Shown one piece after another: positions 6,587 to 10,035 of a stretch of 10,035 nt of DNA (positions within the stretch are counted from its first letter, which is position 1; the number at the start of each line of letters is the position of its first letter). The translations under genes and the position numbers were made by a program. The stretch comes from UBA4416 sp031539425 (GTDB lineage: Bacteria > Bacteroidota > Bacteroidia > B-17B0 > Aurantibacillaceae): positions 1-10,035 of the forward strand of contig JAVKLI010000026.1 of NCBI GenBank assembly GCA_031539425.1. The letters are read 5' to 3'. The notes beneath the pieces were generated by a model. It saw only the letters and a list, made by a program, of their open reading frames with translations. It was not told the DNA's origin and ran no database searches.

Positions 6587-7093
6587 ATGTTAGCACCATT
6601 TAATTTACACCAATGGATAAATGAAAATAAACATTTATTAAAACCGCCTATTAATAACAAACTAATTTATGAAGATGCGGAATTTATTATAATGGCAGTT
6701 GGCGGACCTAATGCTCGTAAAGATTATCATTATAATGAAAGTGAAGAGTTTTTTTACCAAATACAAGGCGATATTCAAGTGAAATTACAAATTGATGGTA
6801 AACCAAAAGTATATGATATTAAAGAAGGCGAAATTTTTTTATTACCCCCTCGTATACCGCATAATCCAATTAGATTTGAAAACACCATTGGCCTAGTAAT
6901 AGAGCGTAAGTGTAGAGATCATGAAATTAATAAATTAATGTGGTTTTGTGAAAATTGTAACAATCCATTGCATGAAGAATCATTTCAGATGATAAATATT
7001 AGTAAGCAATTTCATGAAGTTTTTACTAAATTTTATTCATCAGACGAACTAAACACTTGTAAAAAGTGTTCTACAAAAATGATTAAACCTTAA
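6587..7093 (+). CDS. nbaC: 3-hydroxyanthranilate 3,4-dioxygenase
   Basis: This enzyme opens the ring of 3-hydroxyanthranilate to give 2-amino-3-carboxymuconate semialdehyde, which cyclises to quinolinate, in tryptophan degradation and de novo NAD synthesis. The 168-residue cupin matches the bacterial enzyme position by position. Iron ligands are His48, Glu54 and His92; substrate-binding residues are Arg44, Arg96 and Glu106. The C-terminal tail carries two Cys pairs, CENC (121-124) and CKKC (158-161), which form the rubredoxin-like iron site known from the Cupriavidus metallidurans enzyme and absent from the animal form. All key residues are intact. It sits 9 bases after the enoyl-CoA hydratase gene. 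No other kynurenine-pathway gene is in the window, so the rest of the pathway must be encoded elsewhere if it exists. Confidence 0.95.
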   Translation: MLAPFNLHQWINENKHLLKPPINNKLIYEDAEFIIMAVGGPNARKDYHYNESEEFFYQIQGDIQVKLQIDGKPKVYDIKEGEIFLLPPRIPHNPIRFENTIGLVIERKCRDHEINKLMWFCENCNNPLHEESFQMINISKQFHEVFTKFYSSDELNTCKKCSTKMIKP

Positions 7094-7158
7094 TCATAAC
7101 TGCTTAAAAATTGCTAAGAAACTTTTTTACATTACACGCTTTAAATTAATTTTTATTT

Positions 7159-9711
7159 ATGTTTCAAAATTTTAAAAAATACTTACCATACGTTGTAGGT
7201 GTTGTCATATTTATATCAATTACTATAATATACTTTAACCCTTTATTTAATGGTAAAAAACTAAAACAAGGTGATATTTATCGTGCTGCAGCCATGAGCA
7301 AGGAAGTTAAAGATTTTAGAAATGCTAACAATAATGAAGAGCCACTTTGGACTAATTCCATGTTTGGGGGTATGCCAGCTTACCAAATTTCAACTATTTA
7401 TTCGGGTAATTTATTAGGACATATTGATCAATTGTTCCACTTGTACTTACCATCACCAAGTGGTTATTTATTTTTATATTTTTTAGGCTTTTTTATTTTA
7501 TTGCTGTGCTTTGAAATTGAGCCTTGGCTAGCCATTTTAGGGGCCTTAGCTTATGGGTTTTCATCTTATTTAATAATTATTATTGAAGCAGGTCATAATT
7601 CAAAGGCTAACGCAATAGGTTATTTAGCTCCACTTTTAGGTGGGTTTATATTATTGTATAAAAATAAGTATTGGTTAGGCTTTGCTATCACATCATTATT
7701 TATGGCATTAGAATTTAATGCCAATCACCCTCAAATATCATATTATGGTTTTTTAATGTTTGCTGTGTTTGCATTATTTTATTTTATAAACGCATACAAA
7801 AACAAAACTTACAAAAAGTTTATAATAGCATCAAGCATATTTGCACTTTCAACAATAATTGGATTATTACCAAATGTGGCAAGTTTGTATTGTACCTATG
7901 AATACAGTAAATACACAATTCGGTCAAAATCAGAGTTACATGCAACCACTCAAAATAACAATTCAACTTCGGGTTTAGACATAGATTATGCTACACAATG
8001 GAGTTATGGAGTAGGGGAGAGTTTCTCATTACTTATTCCAAATTTTAAAGGAGGGGCTACAGATGCAATTGCTCGTGTAAATAAAGATGCGCTTAAAAAA
8101 GTAGATACCCAATTTAAAGAAGATGTAGCGCAATCAAACGCTTATTTTGGAGATCAACCATTTACAAGCGGACCGGTATATGCTGGCGCTGTAATAATGC
8201 TATTAGTCTTTTTAGGTTTATTGGTTTTAAATCATCCTTTAAAATGGGCCTTATTTGTATGCCTTATATTGTCGTTACTATTATCGTGGGGGCGCAACTT
8301 TTCTGGATTAACCAATTTTTGCATGCACGTGTTACCTGGATATAATAAGTTTAGAGCAGTATCTATGATATTAGTAATAGCCGAATTAATTATTCCATTA
8401 ATAGCAATTTTAGTTTTAGATACTTTAATTAAAAAAATGAAAGATGGAAATTTTAAAATTATATTATTTAAAAAAGACTTTGAAATTAAAAAGGTTATAC
8501 TTTATACATTGGCAATTGTAGGCGTTTTTTGTTTAATTAATTTTTTATCCCCTACAACATTTAACACCTTAACCGCAAGTAATGAAGAGAATGAATTAAT
8601 AAGTTCATTTAAAAAAATGGGTGCTTCTGCTGAACAAATTAATCAAGTGCTGCCAACTTTAATAAGTAACTTAGAGATTGCCCGATCAGAAATAGTTTCG
8701 TTTGATTCTCGTAGATCATTAATTTTTGTAATACTTACAGGCTTGTTTTTATATTTATTTATTATAAAAAGAATTTCTTCAAAATTATTAATTTTTACAT
8801 TAGGTATTTTTGTTTTAGCTGATATGTGGCCCATAACCACTAGATACTTGAATAAAAGCCATTATTCAACTAAAGGGCCGTATGATGAGCCACCGTATAA
8901 AACAAAAGCAAATCAAGAAATTTTAGAAGACAAAACTTTACAATATAGAGTATTAAACTTAGTTGGAAACAATCCCTTTCAAGATGCTACAACATCTTAT
9001 TATCATAGATCTATAGGTGGTTATCATGGCGCAAAACTTAGAAAATACCAAGAATTAATTGATTTTAATTTATCCCAAGATTTGCGAAAATTTTATACCG
9101 CAATAAGTTCCGAAAAGATGAATGATTCGGTATTTAAATTTGCTACAAAACCATTGCAAGGAATTAATATGATGAATACAAAATATATCATCATACCTAC
9201 TAGTGAAAATAATTCATTTGTATTAAAAAATGACAACGCAAATGGGCCAGCTTGGTTTGTATCTAAAATAAATATAGTTAGTTCGCCAGATGAAGAATTA
9301 GCAGGCATTGCGGAGATTAACACAAAACAAGAGGCTTTAATGCAAACAAAGTATAAAAGCAATCTTTCATCAAATACATTTAACAATAATGGAAGTATTA
9401 CCATTACTCAATATAAACCCAACCATTTAATTTATCAATCAAATAATTTAAAATTGGGCTTTGCTGTTTTTTCCGAAATATATTATCCTAAGGGTTGGAA
9501 TGCTTACATTGATGGTAAACAGACGGAACATGTTTGTGTAAATTATGTTTTAAGAGGTTTAGAAATTCCAGCCGGAAATCACACTATTGAATTTAAATTT
9601 GAACCTAAATCATATTCAAATGGCAATAAAGTAGCTATGGTAGGATCTATTTTGCTACTAATTTCGGTGGGTTTTAGTATCTATAAAAGCTTTTCTAAAA
9701 AGCATTTATAA
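7159..9711 (+). CDS. YfhO-family multi-pass membrane protein, putative glycosyltransferase
   Basis: The 850-residue protein has the architecture of the YfhO family, large membrane proteins of the GT-C-like type; Bacillus YfhO is implicated in glycosylation of lipoteichoic acid. Hydrophobic segments include about 11-29, 103-118, 124-143, 154-167, 172-184, 197-211, 221-237, 340-357, 362-376, 401-420, 446-463, 520-536, 543-556 and a final one at 825-841. The first periplasmic loop contains QGDI (37-40) and NSMFGGMPAYQIS (66-78), conserved in Bacteroidota members; Asp39 is the likely equivalent of the GT-C catalytic acid (inference). The soluble part (about 560-820) ends in the typical beta-rich stretch YYPKGWNAYIDGKQ (775-788) to LEIPAGNHTIEFKFEP (801-816). 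The 65-base gap before it shows no convincing promoter. It probably transfers a sugar from a lipid carrier to an envelope polymer or protein; the substrate is unknown. Confidence 0.88.
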   Translation: MFQNFKKYLPYVVGVVIFISITIIYFNPLFNGKKLKQGDIYRAAAMSKEVKDFRNANNNEEPLWTNSMFGGMPAYQISTIYSGNLLGHIDQLFHLYLPSPSGYLFLYFLGFFILLLCFEIEPWLAILGALAYGFSSYLIIIIEAGHNSKANAIGYLAPLLGGFILLYKNKYWLGFAITSLFMALEFNANHPQISYYGFLMFAVFALFYFINAYKNKTYKKFIIASSIFALSTIIGLLPNVASLYCTYEYSKYTIRSKSELHATTQNNNSTSGLDIDYATQWSYGVGESFSLLIPNFKGGATDAIARVNKDALKKVDTQFKEDVAQSNAYFGDQPFTSGPVYAGAVIMLLVFLGLLVLNHPLKWALFVCLILSLLLSWGRNFSGLTNFCMHVLPGYNKFRAVSMILVIAELIIPLIAILVLDTLIKKMKDGNFKIILFKKDFEIKKVILYTLAIVGVFCLINFLSPTTFNTLTASNEENELISSFKKMGASAEQINQVLPTLISNLEIARSEIVSFDSRRSLIFVILTGLFLYLFIIKRISSKLLIFTLGIFVLADMWPITTRYLNKSHYSTKGPYDEPPYKTKANQEILEDKTLQYRVLNLVGNNPFQDATTSYYHRSIGGYHGAKLRKYQELIDFNLSQDLRKFYTAISSEKMNDSVFKFATKPLQGINMMNTKYIIIPTSENNSFVLKNDNANGPAWFVSKINIVSSPDEELAGIAEINTKQEALMQTKYKSNLSSNTFNNNGSITITQYKPNHLIYQSNNLKLGFAVFSEIYYPKGWNAYIDGKQTEHVCVNYVLRGLEIPAGNHTIEFKFEPKSYSNGNKVAMVGSILLLISVGFSIYKSFSKKHL

Positions 9712-9755
9712 TAAAATCAAACCGTAAACCTGCCATCGGCTTTTGTATAAATAAA

Positions 9756-9786
9756 TTGCTTTTACATTATTTTTTTACTATATTCG
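9756..9786 (+). promoter_or_regulatory. Candidate Bacteroidota promoter for the partial gene at 9999
   Basis: TTG at 9756-9758 and TATATTCG at 9779-9786 are separated by 20 bases. The -7 element differs from TAnnTTTG at one position (C for T), and the spacing is in the normal range. Transcription would begin near 9792, leaving a leader of about 205 bases before the ATG at 9999. Confidence 0.4.
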
Positions 9787-9900
9787 TTAAACTGTTCTAA
9801 TCCATTTTAACATTTTAACCAGTTAAATTAAAAATGAAAATACTCAAAAACATTAATTACGTAGAGAGAGCACTAAATGTTGTTCTAATACACTAGGACC

Positions 9901-9975
9901 TTAGTTGGTTGTTTTTATAAACAAGTGTTTTTAATTAAACACAAAAACTGAACTATAATAAAAACAATTAACTAA
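9901..9975 (+). promoter_or_regulatory. Long leader stem-loop with two G-U pairs
   Basis: Positions 9901-9918 pair with 9958-9975 over 18 consecutive base pairs if RNA G-U pairs are allowed (G9907-U9969 and G9908-U9968). Inside the 39-base loop, GTGTTT at 9925-9930 pairs with AAACAC at 9937-9942. A smaller hairpin, 9910-9914 with 9919-9923, would compete with the long stem. The two wobble positions are A-C mismatches on the other strand, so the structure makes sense only in plus-strand RNA, the direction of the gene at 9999. No T tract follows, so it is not an intrinsic terminator. The 23 bases from the stem to the ATG are A-rich and free of pairing. Confidence 0.4.
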
Positions 9976-9998
9976 CAAACTTTAAAATTAAAACAACC

Positions 9999-10035
9999 AT
10001 GAAAAAAATATGTATAACCCTAGTAGCCGCAGCTA
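9999..10035 (+). CDS. Start of a probable exported protein, cut by the window edge
   Basis: Only 12 codons are present: Met-Lys-Lys-Ile-Cys-Ile-Thr-Leu-Val-Ala-Ala-Ala. Two lysines followed by a hydrophobic Ala/Val/Leu run are the beginning of a signal peptide. The ATG is preceded by an A-rich stretch ending in AAAACAACC, a common start context in this phylum, and by a leader with a candidate promoter and a strong stem-loop. The product cannot be identified. Confidence 0.6.
   Translation, partial: MKKICITLVAAA

Noticed and set aside
7111..7140. TTG followed after 19 bases by TA, as a promoter for the YfhO-family gene.
   Set aside because: The spacing is right but the rest of the -7 box (CACGCT) does not match nnTTTG.
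9689..9703. A 6-bp hairpin (GCTTTT/AAAAGC) at the 3' end of the YfhO-family gene, as a terminator.
   Set aside because: It is inside the coding sequence, has only two G-C pairs and is not followed by a T tract.

Overview
The window is about 70% A+T and reads as a chromosomal segment of a member of the Bacteroidota. Three things support this: a GldB-family gliding-motility lipoprotein gene, a homodimeric (alpha2) glycyl-tRNA synthetase of the Bacteroidota type, and a Bacteroidota-type arginase-fold protein. Shine-Dalgarno sequences are weak or absent and A-rich stretches precede the start codons, as is usual in this phylum. The class (Flavobacteriia, Chitinophagia or a relative) cannot be fixed from these genes. 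No tRNA, rRNA, insertion sequence, prophage or CRISPR array is visible.

Layout. Positions 1-283 are non-coding: a (GATA)n tract cut by the window edge, a candidate Bacteroidota promoter, and a leader with nested complementary segments that could form an H-type pseudoknot. Then come gldB (284-1312) and the glycyl-tRNA synthetase gene (1312-2823), coupled by a TAATG overlap. After a 176-base gap lie a long-chain polyprenyl diphosphate synthase gene (3000-3977) and a small lipoprotein gene with YwqK/MORN-like repeats (3984-4460), 6 bases apart. This pair converges, with a 5-base gap, on a minus-strand arginase/formimidoylglutamase-family gene (4466-5632) that has lost most metal ligands of its superfamily. 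A 156-base divergent spacer leads to an enoyl-CoA hydratase gene (5789-6577), a 3-hydroxyanthranilate 3,4-dioxygenase gene (6587-7093) and a large YfhO-family membrane protein gene (7159-9711). The last 324 bases hold a candidate promoter, a 20-codon small reading frame, a long inverted repeat with two G-U pairs, and the first 12 codons of a gene that probably encodes an exported protein.

Function. Most of the window is core metabolism and cell-envelope housekeeping: protein synthesis (GlyRS), quinone side-chain synthesis (polyprenyl synthase), acyl-CoA metabolism (enoyl-CoA hydratase), tryptophan-to-quinolinate/NAD synthesis (HAAO), and envelope or surface functions (GldB, repeat lipoprotein, YfhO protein). 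There is no obvious defence or accessory system. The observations most worth a second look are the two structured leaders at the window ends and the arginase-fold protein with eroded metal ligands.
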